Source: Capnocytophaga leadbetteri (lineage in GTDB: Bacteria > Bacteroidota > Bacteroidia > Flavobacteriales > Flavobacteriaceae). Taken from it: a stretch of DNA of 64,000 nt. The notes beneath the pieces are model-generated. The model had not been told where the DNA came from. It was given only the letters and a program-made list of their open reading frames with translations, and did no database searches. Where the stretch lies: contig NZ_QBKG01000008.1 in the NCBI RefSeq assembly GCF_003054025.1, positions 1 through 64,000 on the forward strand, read 5' to 3'. Position 1 is the stretch's first letter, and every line of letters begins with the position of its first letter. A program made the position numbers and the translations under genes. This document shows positions 46,956-54,871 of this stretch, piece after piece.

Positions 46956-47195
46956 TTAATAATTTTCTTGTTCTATGCGGGCAACCTCGCGCTCGTAGAA
47001 ATTAAAGGCTTCAGCTATTAGGTTTTCGCTTTCAGCTTCTAATTCTTTAGTATCTTCTTCTTCAAACTCTTCTAACCATTCTACCTCATCGGTATCTAAG
47101 TTTAGTACAAAACGTGGGTACTCAAGGTGTACCACAAACATGGCATCGGGCATATCAGTATTATCGCCCAATATAAATTTAGGAAAATTACTCAT
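46956..47195 (-). CDS. Hypothetical acidic small protein
   Basis: A 79-residue acidic protein, MSNFPKFILGDNTDMPDAMF then a strongly Glu-rich helical half. I do not recognise the family, but the compact start and good spacing look real. It overlaps the 3' end of cobB by 8 bases and is 4 bases upstream of pyrF, so it belongs to a cobB-hypothetical-pyrF run. Confidence 0.75.
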   Translation of the reverse strand: MSNFPKFILGDNTDMPDAMFVVHLEYPRFVLNLDTDEVEWLEEFEEEDTKELEAESENLIAEAFNFYEREVARIEQENY

Positions 47196-47886
47196 TGTTC
47201 TCTTTTTCTTTGATTAATGCTATAGCTTTAGCTACACCAGTTGATGCCTTTTCGGCTATAACGGTTAGCCTACCTTTGCTGGTGATAGAGGGGCGTGGGT
47301 CTATATAATAAATAGGTACGTTGTCTTCAGCACAATTCATTAGTCCAGCTGCCGGATATACTTGTAGCGAAGTGCCTATAACCAGCACTATATCAGCACT
47401 TTCTACCTCTTCAGCTGCTTTCACTATCAGGGGTACATCTTCGCCAAACCACACAATGTGAGGGCGTAGTTGGGCACCTGTGGGGGTCAAATCGCCTACC
47501 TTTATGTCGCCAGTACAATCGTATATTTCGTTAGGGTCGTCAGCACTGCGCATTTTCAGAAGTTCGCCGTGTAGGTGAATGATATTTTTGCTACCGGCGC
47601 GCTCGTGTAGGTCGTCTACATTTTGGGTGATAACCACTACTTCATAGTCTTTTTGCAGTTCAGCTAATAGTAAGTGGGCAGCATTGGGCTGTACGCTTTT
47701 CAGCTGTTTGCGCAAACCGTTGTAGAAGTTGAGTACTAACTCAGGGTTCTTCTCAAAGCCATAGGGAGTAGCCACCTGCTCTACATCGTGCCCTTCCCAT
47801 AGTCCATCAGCATCGCGGAAAGTCTTCACCCCACTTTCAGCACTAATTCCTGCGCCAGTAAGTACTACTATTTTTTTCTTTTTCAT
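47188..47886 (-). CDS. cobB: NAD-dependent protein deacylase, Sir2 family
   Basis: A 232-residue sirtuin that removes acyl groups from lysine. Motifs: TGAGISAESGVKTFR near residue 10, TQNVDDLHERAG, the catalytic H in IIHLHGELL, QLRPHIVWFGE and VIGTSLQVYPAAG. The four zinc-binding cysteines usual in sirtuins are mostly missing (one Cys only in the zinc region), a variation I would note. I start at 47886, because the upstream in-frame ATG at 47979 lies in the HU terminator and next to the HU gene end. It is the first gene of the cobB-hypothetical-pyrF run. Confidence 0.9.
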   Translation of the reverse strand: MKKKKIVVLTGAGISAESGVKTFRDADGLWEGHDVEQVATPYGFEKNPELVLNFYNGLRKQLKSVQPNAAHLLLAELQKDYEVVVITQNVDDLHERAGSKNIIHLHGELLKMRSADDPNEIYDCTGDIKVGDLTPTGAQLRPHIVWFGEDVPLIVKAAEEVESADIVLVIGTSLQVYPAAGLMNCAEDNVPIYYIDPRPSITSKGRLTVIAEKASTGVAKAIALIKEKENNE

Positions 47887-47931
47887 ATGGTCAGTCTTTT
47901 TGGTTTTCTTCTCTCGTCTTTCATCTCTGAA

Positions 47932-47972
47932 AAAAAAGAGCCTCTTTATCATCACAAAGAGGCTTTTTTTTT
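47932..47972 (-). terminator. Terminator of the HU gene
   Basis: GCCTCTTT and AAAGAGGC arms with an 8-base loop, flanked by long A and T runs. It lies just after the HU stop and before the cobB start. Confidence 0.92.
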
Positions 47973-47979
47973 CGAGCAA

Positions 47980-48255
47980 TTACTTGTTCACAGCGTCTGC
48001 CAATTCAGTTCCTGCTTTAAATTTCACAACTTTCTTAGCAGGTACTTTGATAACTTCTCCTGTACGTGGGTTTCTTGCATCTCTTGCTTCTTTCTCAGCT
48101 ACTGACCAAGCTCCAAAACCTACGATAGAAACTTTGTCACCTTTGGTTAGGGCTTTTTCAACGCTTGAGAAAAACGCTTCTACAGCCTTTTTGGCATCCA
48201 CTTTTGATAATCCTGCCTCAGCAGCGATTGCATCAATTAATTCTGTTTTGTTCAT
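47980..48255 (-). CDS. hup: HU-family DNA-binding protein
   Basis: A 91-residue nucleoid-associated histone-like protein that bends and compacts DNA. The HU/IHF signature is visible: SKVDAKKAVEAFFSSVEKAL, then KVSIVGFGAWSVAEKEARDARNPRTGE, where the beta-arm P motif (RNPRTG) inserts in the minor groove. It has a normal length, its own promoter (48287-48316) and its own terminator. Confidence 0.97.
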   Translation of the reverse strand: MNKTELIDAIAAEAGLSKVDAKKAVEAFFSSVEKALTKGDKVSIVGFGAWSVAEKEARDARNPRTGEVIKVPAKKVVKFKAGTELADAVNK

Positions 48256-48286
48256 AAGATAACTCTTTAAATAAAGTTAATTGGCA

Positions 48287-48316
48287 CAAAGGTACTAATA
48301 TATTTATTCATAGCAA
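48287..48316 (-). promoter_or_regulatory. HU gene promoter
   Basis: Minus-strand TTG (48314-48316) and TACCTTTG (48287-48294) 19 bases apart, 32 bases before the start codon. Confidence 0.75.
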
Positions 48317-48385
48317 ATCTTTAGCCCTAAAAAAAACAAATTTGGCAAAAAATTAACATTTAATAGTGTTTTTTACCCCTTTTTC

Positions 48386-48416
48386 TTGGCTTATTGCAGC
48401 TTTTTTACTACTTTTG
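48386..48416 (+). promoter_or_regulatory. nusB promoter
   Basis: TTG (48386-48388) and TACTTTTG (48409-48416), 20 bases apart, 39 bases before the chosen start codon. Confidence 0.75.
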
Positions 48417-48454
48417 CACCCTCAAAAACAAGTAAAAGAGGTTCTTATAAAATT

Positions 48455-49396
48455 ATGCTTACAAGACGACATATTAGGGCTAAAGTGATGCAGTCGGTTT
48501 ATGCAATGCAGCAAAGCCAAAGTCAAGACTTAGACAAAGAAGTAAAGTACTTAGAAAATAGTGCTAATGAGATGTACGACCTATATCTTCTTCATCTATC
48601 GCTCCTCACCGAGCTACACGCCTACGCTATCAAACAAAGCGAGGTAGCTCAGAAAAAATATTTAGCGACTCCTGCCGATACTAAGCAGCACCAGCTAATC
48701 GCTAATAATAAGTTTCTTACCCTCATTAGCCAAAACGAATCACTGCAAAAAGCAATAGAAACTGCCCAAATGAATCTCTTTGATCTTCATTACGAATACG
48801 TCAATAACTTCTATAAGGCGATATTAGAAAGTGATTATTACAAAGAATACGCTGGCAAAGAATCTTCTTTTGCTACTGATAGAGACTTTGTGGTAACTAT
48901 TTTCGAGGAAATTATAGCTCCTGACGATGATTTTTATGAGTTTATTGAAGACCATAATCTCACTTGGGTAGATGATTACCCTATTGTCAATACTTTTATT
49001 GTCAAATTGTTTAAGAATTTGCGTCCTAACCCTCCTATTAAATACTTTACACCCACTCTTTATAATACAGACGAAGAAAAGCTATTTCTGTCAGACCTAT
49101 TTAAGAAGACAGTGCTTAATGACAATAAACTAAAAGGGTTTATAGATGATAAACTTACTAACTGGGATAAAGAGCGTGTAGCGGTACTCGATAATATACT
49201 GCTAAAGATGGCAGTATGCGAGCTGCTTTATTTCCCAAGTATTCCGATAAAAGTAACAATAAACGAGTATTTAGAGCTTTCTAAAGAATATTCTACCCCT
49301 AAGAGTAGCCTATTTATTAATGGAATACTGAATGTGATACACAAAGAGCTTGAAGAAAAAGAACTTATAAATAAAATAGGGCGCGGTCTCCTTTAG
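48455..49396 (+). CDS. nusB: Transcription antitermination factor NusB
   Basis: Part of the antitermination complex on rRNA operons. It is 313 residues, longer than the ~140-residue E. coli protein, as is usual for Bacteroidota, with the N-terminal HIRAKVMQSVYAMQQ and a C-terminal RNA-binding core: NWDKERVAVLDNILLKMAVCELL and KVTINEYLELSKEYSTPKSS. I choose the ATG at 48455, because the promoter and leader rule out the codon at 48386. The next gene, yajC, lies 56 bases downstream and is probably in the same transcript. Confidence 0.92.
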   Translation: MLTRRHIRAKVMQSVYAMQQSQSQDLDKEVKYLENSANEMYDLYLLHLSLLTELHAYAIKQSEVAQKKYLATPADTKQHQLIANNKFLTLISQNESLQKAIETAQMNLFDLHYEYVNNFYKAILESDYYKEYAGKESSFATDRDFVVTIFEEIIAPDDDFYEFIEDHNLTWVDDYPIVNTFIVKLFKNLRPNPPIKYFTPTLYNTDEEKLFLSDLFKKTVLNDNKLKGFIDDKLTNWDKERVAVLDNILLKMAVCELLYFPSIPIKVTINEYLELSKEYSTPKSSLFINGILNVIHKELEEKELINKIGRGLL

Positions 49397-49452
49397 TAAG
49401 GGAGCGTATTTTGCCTTACAACAGCTAAATTTAATAACTAAATATATAAATA

Positions 49453-49749
49453 ATGCAAACATTAAATCAATTAGCACCCTTTATACTGATGTTCGTGGTG
49501 CTGTACTTTTTGATGATTCGCCCTCAGATGAAGCGACAAAAGCAAGAAAAGAACTTCATACAAAATATGAAGAAAGGCGATAAAGTAATAACCAAAGGTG
49601 GGGTACACGGACGTATAGTAGAACTTACTGACGATACTTGTGTTATCGAAACGCTTTCAGGCAAAATAATGTTTGAGCGTTCTGCTATCTCTATGGAATT
49701 ATCAGCTAAGTTAAAAGCTGCTGAAAACAAAGATTACAAAAAAGCATAA
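49453..49749 (+). CDS. yajC: Preprotein translocase subunit YajC
   Basis: A small inner-membrane component of the Sec accessory complex. It has 98 residues with one membrane helix (FILMFVVLYFLMIRPQMKRQ), then GDKVITKGGVHGRIVEL and a Lys-rich end. The layout is typical. It sits directly after nusB, ends in a terminator at 49767-49802 and looks intact. Confidence 0.94.
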   Translation: MQTLNQLAPFILMFVVLYFLMIRPQMKRQKQEKNFIQNMKKGDKVITKGGVHGRIVELTDDTCVIETLSGKIMFERSAISMELSAKLKAAENKDYKKA

Positions 49750-49766
49750 AAGCTAAAATCAGAACT

Positions 49767-49802
49767 AAAAAGGGCTATCCTACAATTAGGATAGCCCTTT
49801 TT
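49767..49802 (+). terminator. Terminator of nusB-yajC
   Basis: AAAAAGGGCTATCCTA and TAGGATAGCCCTTTTT arms with a four-base loop. It also serves the convergent toxin gene. Confidence 0.93.
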
Positions 49803-49809
49803 ATATAAT

Positions 49810-50100
49810 TTACAAAGGTTTTTGTTTTGAACTTCTAAAAAACTGAATAATCACAACATTTTGTTCTTCTAAAACATCGTAATATATTACAAATTTACCT
49901 TTTAAGAAGTGTCTCCTATACAATTTTAATTTATTACTATATTTAGCTAAAAAGTAAGGTGTTTCAGCGAGCTCAAGTTCTAATGTTTTTACTGCTTGCA
50001 TTATCTTCAAAGAATATTCAAATGAACCATTATGTTCTTCCCAATAATCAAGAGTGTTAAAGAAATCTTGCTTAGCCTCTGTATTCCATCTTACTTCCAT
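49810..50100 (-). CDS. ParE/RelE-type toxin
   Basis: A 96-residue protein of the RelE/ParE toxin superfamily. The features are VRWNTEAKQDFFNTLDYWEEHNG at the start, a central basic segment KLKLYRRHFLKGKFVIYYDV with the family arginine, and the end VVIIQFFRSSKQKPL. It overlaps the antitoxin gene by 29 bases. ParE members target gyrase and RelE members cut mRNA; this one cannot be placed firmly. It lies upstream of the yajC terminator. Confidence 0.85.
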   Translation of the reverse strand: MEVRWNTEAKQDFFNTLDYWEEHNGSFEYSLKIMQAVKTLELELAETPYFLAKYSNKLKLYRRHFLKGKFVIYYDVLEEQNVVIIQFFRSSKQKPL

Positions 50101-50317
50101 ATCTTTCTATCATTTCTCTATGAAGTTCCTCACTGCTTATGGTCATTCCAAGTTTTGATAGCTCTCTTGCTCTCTCTATTTTCTTTAACTCTTCAGCTGA
50201 TAAATCATAATAAAAATCATCTTCTCTCTCCTCAAAAATAGGAGAATTAGTTTCTGAGAATTTTATATTATAATTGAGTACTTCTACTTCATTATTGTTA
50301 TAATTAGCTGTTCTCAT
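50072..50317 (-). CDS. Candidate antitoxin of the 49810 toxin
   Basis: An 81-residue, acidic protein (MRTANYNNNEVEVLNYNI at its start; EELKKIERARELSKLGMTIS and EELHREMIERYG at the C-terminal half). The C-terminal half is a helix likely to bind the toxin. The N-terminal region does not match a standard ribbon-helix-helix. The position just upstream of a RelE/ParE toxin and the overlap suggest an antitoxin. Confidence 0.7.
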   Translation of the reverse strand: MRTANYNNNEVEVLNYNIKFSETNSPIFEEREDDFYYDLSAEELKKIERARELSKLGMTISSEELHREMIERYGSKMEYRG

Positions 50318-50334
50318 AATAATATTTTTAATTC

Positions 50335-51024
50335 TTAATTTGTTGAAAACAATTTAGCAAAGAAACTTTTGCGCTGTAGTATATTTTCTTCTTTGTGATC
50401 TTCACTAAAGATATCATCAGATATTTCGTAATCGCCTAAAGTACTTTCGGTATCAGTGTGTGTATTCACTGGCTCGAAGCGTATTTCGCGTTTAGAGTCA
50501 TCAAGTATATCCATAACATACTCAATGTACGATTTACCTTGTTTTTCTAAAAAACCTTTGAAATAGCGGTTGCTAAGCTCCATACCACCAATTTTCTCCA
50601 ATTTTAGGAGCGTTTGGTATAGTGGCTCTATATGGTCAGTGATTACGTGCTCGGGCACAGCACGGCGGCGTGCCATAATAGTTACCACCTCGCCCATAAT
50701 ATTGCGTCCTACCTCAAAGTCAGTAATTACCCAGTAATACCGACCCGATTTGGCTAAGTTCTTTATAATAGCGTGAAAGTTGCGCCCTGCCAAAATATTG
50801 TCCCACGTTACCTTAAATACTATTTTAGGCATATCAGGGTGACGGATAATATTGTGGGGTTTTCCTAACAATTCACTTGCTGAATAACCACAAACATCTA
50901 TAAACGTTTGGTTTACGTCAGTGATATTGCCAAATCTATCAGTAGTACTGATGATAGTTTTGGTTTTATCCCACACTACTTCCTCATTGATGGGGGTGGG
51001 TTTATTTATTACTTGTTCTGACAT
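50335..51024 (-). CDS. Aer-like PAS domain protein
   Basis: A 229-residue cytoplasmic protein with one PAS domain (residues ~30-135), similar to the sensor of Aer: TTDRFGNITDVNQTFIDVCG, GKPHNIIRHPDMPKIVF, SGRYYWVITDFE. PAS domains of this type bind FAD or other ligands and sense redox or ligand signals. There is no kinase, transmitter or methyl-accepting part, only a helical C-terminal region. The output partner is unknown. It is close to the toxin-antitoxin pair but transcribed separately. Confidence 0.82.
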   Translation of the reverse strand: MSEQVINKPTPINEEVVWDKTKTIISTTDRFGNITDVNQTFIDVCGYSASELLGKPHNIIRHPDMPKIVFKVTWDNILAGRNFHAIIKNLAKSGRYYWVITDFEVGRNIMGEVVTIMARRRAVPEHVITDHIEPLYQTLLKLEKIGGMELSNRYFKGFLEKQGKSYIEYVMDILDDSKREIRFEPVNTHTDTESTLGDYEISDDIFSEDHKEENILQRKSFFAKLFSTN

Positions 51025-51219
51025 ACGATTTATGATTTATATTCAACGGCGACAAAAGTAGAGTTTTAAAATCGAAAAACAAAATAACGAACTATCTTTT
51101 TTTGTGATATATGTAACAATAATTTTGTAAGTAGCTGATTTTTAAGTGTAATAGTATGACTTTCTGTTCCCATTTTGGAGGAAGTAAGAAGGAGGTTACA
51201 AAAAAAGTTTGCTAAAAAT

Positions 51220-51250
51220 TTGGTTTATATTATAAACTAACTTATATTTG
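51220..51250 (+). promoter_or_regulatory. Promoter of the 51284 gene
   Basis: TTG (51220-51222) and TATATTTG (51243-51250) 20 bases apart, 34 bases before the start codon. It rules out a start at 51248. Confidence 0.75.
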
Positions 51251-51283
51251 CAGCGAATTTATAACATTAAATATTTTAAAACT

Positions 51284-51886
51284 ATGGAATTACAAGTAGC
51301 CGACAGCTTGAAAATCATTCAATCTGTCATCAATCAACGAAAACAAAAGTACGAAGAGAACGGTTTCTTCCTTATCTTTTGGAGTGTGCTCATTATGCTT
51401 GCAGGCATTATTCAGTTTGTGATGCTTATTACCGACTATTATCCCAAACAATCAGGTTTGGTATGGTTGATATTAATGCCCATTGGGTTCTTTTATAACT
51501 TATGGGCGAAAATTAAAAATACAAAGCGCAAAAAAGCTGAAAAAAGCTATAATGATTGGACGGATTGGCTTTGGTTTATAGCAGGTATTAATGCTATGAT
51601 AGCTTTCTTAATCCCTTGGTCAATCTTTGACTCTTTTCTCACTGCTTTTTTAATTATTTATCTGCCCTTCACCTTTGTGGCTTTAACGATGGCATTGCAA
51701 ATGAAAATGAAGCTATGGATAGCTACCTGCCTATTGGCTTTTATAATTATTTACGCAGTACAATTTATTCCTTTTAGTCAGGAAGTTTTTCTGCCTTTGC
51801 TCAGTAGCCTTATAGCGGTTTTGCTATTCTTAGTGCCTGGTATTCAATTTAATAAAGAATATAAAAAGAGAAATAATGTTTGCTGA
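51284..51886 (+). CDS. Membrane protein paired with a winged-helix regulator
   Basis: A 200-residue protein with about five hydrophobic segments (FFLIFWSVLIMLAGIIQFVM, LVWLILMPIGFFYNLW, GINAMIAFLIPWSIF, and two more). No transport or enzyme motif is recognised. The start at 51284 follows a promoter at 51220-51250. Its last 11 bases overlap the following winged-helix regulator, so the two form an operon. Regulators of this type often control a membrane protein beside them. Confidence 0.75.
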   Translation: MELQVADSLKIIQSVINQRKQKYEENGFFLIFWSVLIMLAGIIQFVMLITDYYPKQSGLVWLILMPIGFFYNLWAKIKNTKRKKAEKSYNDWTDWLWFIAGINAMIAFLIPWSIFDSFLTAFLIIYLPFTFVALTMALQMKMKLWIATCLLAFIIIYAVQFIPFSQEVFLPLLSSLIAVLLFLVPGIQFNKEYKKRNNVC

Positions 51887-52160
51887 TTTAAATCCTATTT
51901 TGCATTCGCAATTGCGTTTGGCTATCATTTCGCTATTGGTTTCAGAAGAAAAAGCCGACTTTGCTCGTATTAAAGAAGTTACTAAAGCCACTTCGGGCAA
52001 TATTTCGGTACAAATTCAGAAGTTAGAAGCAGCGGGCTATATCAGTATCAAAAAAACATTCAAAGAAAATTACCCTAATACTGAAGCCCAGCTTACCCCT
52101 AAGGGACTTTCAGCTTTTGAAGAATATATCGAAGCACTGAAAAGCTATATTAGTCATTAG
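51876..52160 (+). CDS. Winged-helix transcriptional regulator
   Basis: A 94-residue DNA-binding protein of the short winged-helix type (MarR-like HTH_34). The helix-turn-helix lies in FARIKEVTKATSGNISVQIQ (recognition helix) and the wing follows (KKTFKENYPNTEAQLTPKG). It overlaps the upstream membrane-protein gene by 11 bases. Its likely target is its own operon. Confidence 0.85.
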   Translation: MFADLNPILHSQLRLAIISLLVSEEKADFARIKEVTKATSGNISVQIQKLEAAGYISIKKTFKENYPNTEAQLTPKGLSAFEEYIEALKSYISH

Positions 52161-52162
52161 TG

Positions 52163-52292
52163 GGTTAGTCGCTAGTCGTTAGCTGTTAGTCGTTAGTGGG
52201 TTAGTCGTTAGTGGGTTAGTCGTTAGTCGTTAGCTGTTAGTCGTTAGAATAGAGTCGCCTTCTAACGACTAGCGACTAATGACTAACGACTA
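52163..52292. repeat. GTTAGTC array with inverted arm, downstream side of tsaC
   Basis: About twelve copies of GTTAGTC and its variants, then a short joint (AATAGAGTCGCC) and inverted copies CTAACGACTAGCGACTAATG. The arms can pair in a long hairpin. A similar element lies on the other side of tsaC (52912-53064). Confidence 0.8.
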
Positions 52293-52909
52293 ATAATATC
52301 AACGTCTCCTTTCCCCTCACGTATAACCACTGGTTCATCACCCGATAGGTCAATGACAGTAGAGGCGGTATTATCACCATACCCGCCGTCAATCACTATA
52401 TCTACAAGGTTTTGCCATTTTTCAAAAATCAGTTCGGGGTCGGTAGTGTATTCTATCACATCATCTTCATCGTAGATAGAAGTCGATACTATAGGGTTGC
52501 CCAATCGCTCTACTATGGTGCGTGCTATCAGGTTGTCGGGCACGCGTATCCCAACCGTTTTTTTCTTCTTAAAGTCTTTAGGCAGGTTGTTATTGCCCTG
52601 CATTATAAAAGTATAAGCCCCTGGTAAAGCGCGTTTTAGCAGTTTAAAGGTACTGCTGTCTATCTGTTTTACGTAATCTGATAGGTTCTTTAGGTCAGAA
52701 CAAACGAATGAGAAGTTCGCTTTTTCGAGCTTCACACCTTTTATGCGTGCTATCTTTTCGAGGGCTTTGGTGTTGGTAATGTCGCACCCTAAGCCATACA
52801 CAGTATCTGTAGGATAGATGATAAGACCACCATTGCGCAGTACTTCCACTATCTTAGCAATCTCCTTTTCGTTAGGATTTTCGTTGTAAAGTTTAATAAA
52901 TTGAGCCAT
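52283..52909 (-). CDS. tsaC: L-threonylcarbamoyladenylate synthase
   Basis: Makes threonylcarbamoyl-AMP for t6A in tRNAs (TsaC/YrdC/Sua5 family). It has 208 residues with motifs GGLIIYPTDTVYGLGCDITN, NFSFVCSDLKNLSDYV, and the YrdC signature LPKDFKKKKTVGIRVPDN, NPIVSTSIY. The length fits TsaC-type proteins rather than two-domain Sua5. It lies between two matching repeat-hairpins. Confidence 0.9.
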   Translation of the reverse strand: MAQFIKLYNENPNEKEIAKIVEVLRNGGLIIYPTDTVYGLGCDITNTKALEKIARIKGVKLEKANFSFVCSDLKNLSDYVKQIDSSTFKLLKRALPGAYTFIMQGNNNLPKDFKKKKTVGIRVPDNLIARTIVERLGNPIVSTSIYDEDDVIEYTTDPELIFEKWQNLVDIVIDGGYGDNTASTVIDLSGDEPVVIREGKGDVDIISR

Positions 52910-52911
52910 AT

Positions 52912-53064
52912 TTTAGTTTTTAGTCCTTAGTTTTTAGTCCTTAGTTTTTAGTCGTTAGTTTTTAGTCGTTAGTCGTTAGTCGTTAGCTGTTAGTCTTTAG
53001 TGGTTAGTTTGTTACTCCTTAGTCTTTAGGTCGCTTTCTAACGACTAACGACTAACCACTAACG
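52912..53064. repeat. GTTAGTC array with inverted arm, upstream side of tsaC
   Basis: Copies of TTTTTAGTCCTTAG and GTTAGTCGTTAG, then GTTACTCCTTAGTCTTTAGGTCGCTTT and inverted CTAACGACTAACGACTAACC. The layout mirrors 52163-52292. Confidence 0.8.
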
Positions 53065-53471
53065 ACTCTAATCGTTGTAAATTTGCAGTACGAAATCAGT
53101 TTTTCTTCTTGGTTTGTCACCTTTATATCCCAGAGTTGTAGGGTACGTCCGGCGTTTAGGCACACGGCTTTAGCATAGAGAGTATCGCCTACTTTACCAG
53201 GGCGTAGGTGGTTGGCACTCAGTTCTATACCGCGTATTTGTTCCTCCCCCTTTCGACATAGCAAAAAGGCAGCTATACTACCAGCCGTTTCAGCCAGCGC
53301 AAGAGTAGCCCCACCGTGTAGCACGCCATCTACTTGCGTTACTTGGTCGGTTACGGGCATAGAGAGGGTAACCGACTGCTCGGTAATCTCGGCTATTTGC
53401 ATTTGCCACTGTCGCATTAGGTTATTGGCAGGGAGAGCGTCCCATTTTAGCTGTAAATCATCTTTGTTCAT
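53052..53471 (-). CDS. Hotdog-fold thioesterase, PaaI-like
   Basis: A 139-residue acyl-CoA thioesterase of the PaaI/YdiI family. The catalytic motif is HGGATLALAETAGS with the conserved acidic residue, near residue 50. Bacterial paralogs cleave phenylacetyl-, aromatic- or dihydroxynaphthoyl-CoA (the last in menaquinone synthesis). The substrate is not known here. It is a single gene. Confidence 0.88.
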   Translation of the reverse strand: MNKDDLQLKWDALPANNLMRQWQMQIAEITEQSVTLSMPVTDQVTQVDGVLHGGATLALAETAGSIAAFLLCRKGEEQIRGIELSANHLRPGKVGDTLYAKAVCLNAGRTLQLWDIKVTNQEEKLISYCKFTTIRVVSG

Positions 53472-53572
53472 AGTAAGTTTTTAGAAAGAAAATAGAATTT
53501 AAAAAGCAAAACTACAAAAAATAATGCAATTAGCCCATATTTTCTATATATTACAAGTTTAACAACCTTTCA

Positions 53573-54169
53573 TTACATTACTACTGATTCATCAAGCCAT
53601 TCAGTAAACCATGATATAAAAGATACTCTTTCCCCTTTTTCGTTCAATAGAGGTTTTAATCCTCCATAATCAATTCTTCCATCAAGCCACATATTGCCAT
53701 ACTCTTCACCGTTTACAACTAATAAATAAGTGGCTCCGTGCCCTATATGACAAATTTGCAAACAACCAGTGATATGATTAGTACTCATATACTTCTCTAA
53801 TACTTCATCATCAGGGCGTTCCCCCCTATCCCAGTCAATAGCATCAATCCATTCATCTTCATTCCATTTTTCATTATAAGGAAAAGGCTTAGATAGATTA
53901 ATTGCAGGATTATCTCTAAGTTTAAAATCAAACATTGACTCTTGCAAAGAAAGTAATCCTTGTCTTGGACCTATACAACCATTTCCTATTTTTGTTATAA
54001 ATTCTCTATAATCTTTAGGAAGTATTATATTGTTCTTTTTTTCTATTTCAGAAACTTTATCTTCTGAAATCGTAGGGTTTATAAATACCTCTTTAGGAAC
54101 AATTGATTTTAAAGTGTTTGGATGTGCTAATAAAAATAGCATCTTCTTTTTAATATAATCTATTTGCAT
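53573..54169 (-). CDS. SMI1/KNR4 (SUKH) family immunity-like protein
   Basis: A 198-residue protein of the SUKH superfamily, common as an immunity protein for polymorphic toxins. The conserved patterns are ISEDKVSEIEKKNNIILPKDYREF and the C-terminal CHIGHGATYLLVVNGEEYG. It lies 6 bases downstream (minus strand) of a toxin-tail fragment, in a region full of broken toxin pieces and G-rich repeats. It is probably an orphan immunity gene. Confidence 0.85.
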   Translation of the reverse strand: MQIDYIKKKMLFLLAHPNTLKSIVPKEVFINPTISEDKVSEIEKKNNIILPKDYREFITKIGNGCIGPRQGLLSLQESMFDFKLRDNPAINLSKPFPYNEKWNEDEWIDAIDWDRGERPDDEVLEKYMSTNHITGCLQICHIGHGATYLLVVNGEEYGNMWLDGRIDYGGLKPLLNEKGERVSFISWFTEWLDESVVM

Positions 54170-54175
54170 AATAAT

Positions 54176-54268
54176 TTATTTACAACCATTATATATTTTC
54201 TCTTCTTCGATAATCTCCATTTCATATTTCTTTGCAAAATTTTTAAGAGCTACAGAACATCTATCTAC
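54176..54268 (-). pseudogene. Toxin-tail remnant before the SUKH gene
   Basis: A 30-codon stretch beginning VDRCSVALKNFAKKYEMEII, then a stop, with a stop directly before it. It lies between the G-rich repeats and the SUKH gene. The position matches the C-terminus of a polymorphic toxin just before its immunity gene. No family can be assigned from 30 residues. Confidence 0.4.
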
Positions 54269-54269
54269 C

Positions 54270-54460
54270 TAAACCTATCTACTCACCACTCCCAGCCCTC
54301 CCAGCCTTCTCATTCCTCCCACCAGTCTCACCAGTCTCACTCGTCTCACCTGTCCCACTCGTCCCACTTGTCTCACCACTCCCAGCCTTCTCAGCCTTCT
54401 CATTCCTCACACTCGTCCCACCTGTCCCACTCGTCTCACCAGTCTCACCAATTCACTACC
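54270..54460 (-). repeat. G-rich 9-bp repeat array (GGTGAGACG / AGTGGGACA)
   Basis: Read on the minus strand, about twenty degenerate copies of a nine-base unit rGTGrGACn, ending in the seam GAATGAGAAGGCTGGGAGGG that also occurs at 55054-55117. One plus-strand reading frame through it is an open, Ser/His-rich stretch that I treat as an artefact. Confidence 0.8.
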
Positions 54461-54491
54461 TATGTAGCTTGCAGTTATATTGTGTTAATGG

Positions 54492-54561
54492 TTAGCATAT
54501 TATGCTCTTAACAATATATTTGAAAGATTACCAATACTATCAATATCTCCAATTACCATAA
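54492..54561 (-). pseudogene. Short gene fragment downstream of the 54553 gene
   Basis: An ATG overlapping the stop of the 54553 gene opens a 19-codon frame (MVIGDIDSIGNLSNILLRA) and stops. It may be the start of a lost immunity or toxin gene, cut off before the repeat array. Confidence 0.25.
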
Positions 54562-54861
54562 ACTTGTTTTATATACTTCTTTATAAAAAGTATTAAATAA
54601 GACAAAGAACATATCCAGAGCCTTTTCTTCAGTTTCAAATTTATAATAAAGGATATCTGCCCATCCTCCACTACCTCCTACTTTGTATTTTTCTTGTAGC
54701 CATTCATAAAATTCTGTGTATAAGACACTCGCCCTTACATCTTCTTTATCATCACGATAATACCAACCATCAATAAATACCTCGAGACTAAATATACTAT
54801 GTTTTCTAATGAACAATTTAGGAATAGGCTTAATAAGCTTTATGAGATCTATAACTGTCAT
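54553..54861 (-). CDS. Hypothetical, immunity-like
   Basis: A 102-residue soluble protein (MTVIDLIKLIKPIPKLFIRK; then beta-rich with SLEVFIDGWYYRDD and GGSGGWADILYYKF). I do not recognise the family. It lies directly after a toxin-tail remnant, which is the expected place for an immunity protein. The evidence is mainly positional. Confidence 0.55.
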   Translation of the reverse strand: MTVIDLIKLIKPIPKLFIRKHSIFSLEVFIDGWYYRDDKEDVRASVLYTEFYEWLQEKYKVGGSGGWADILYYKFETEEKALDMFFVLFNTFYKEVYKTSLW

Positions 54862-54871
54862 AATATAAAAA

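Noticed and set aside
47887-47979. Upstream extension of cobB to an ATG at 47979
   Set aside because: The extension covers the HU terminator, and the shorter start gives a normal sirtuin N-terminus.
54164-54511. Plus-strand Ser/His/Gln-rich frame of 115 codons
   Set aside because: It is created by the G-rich 9-bp repeat read on the other strand, with no signal of a gene.
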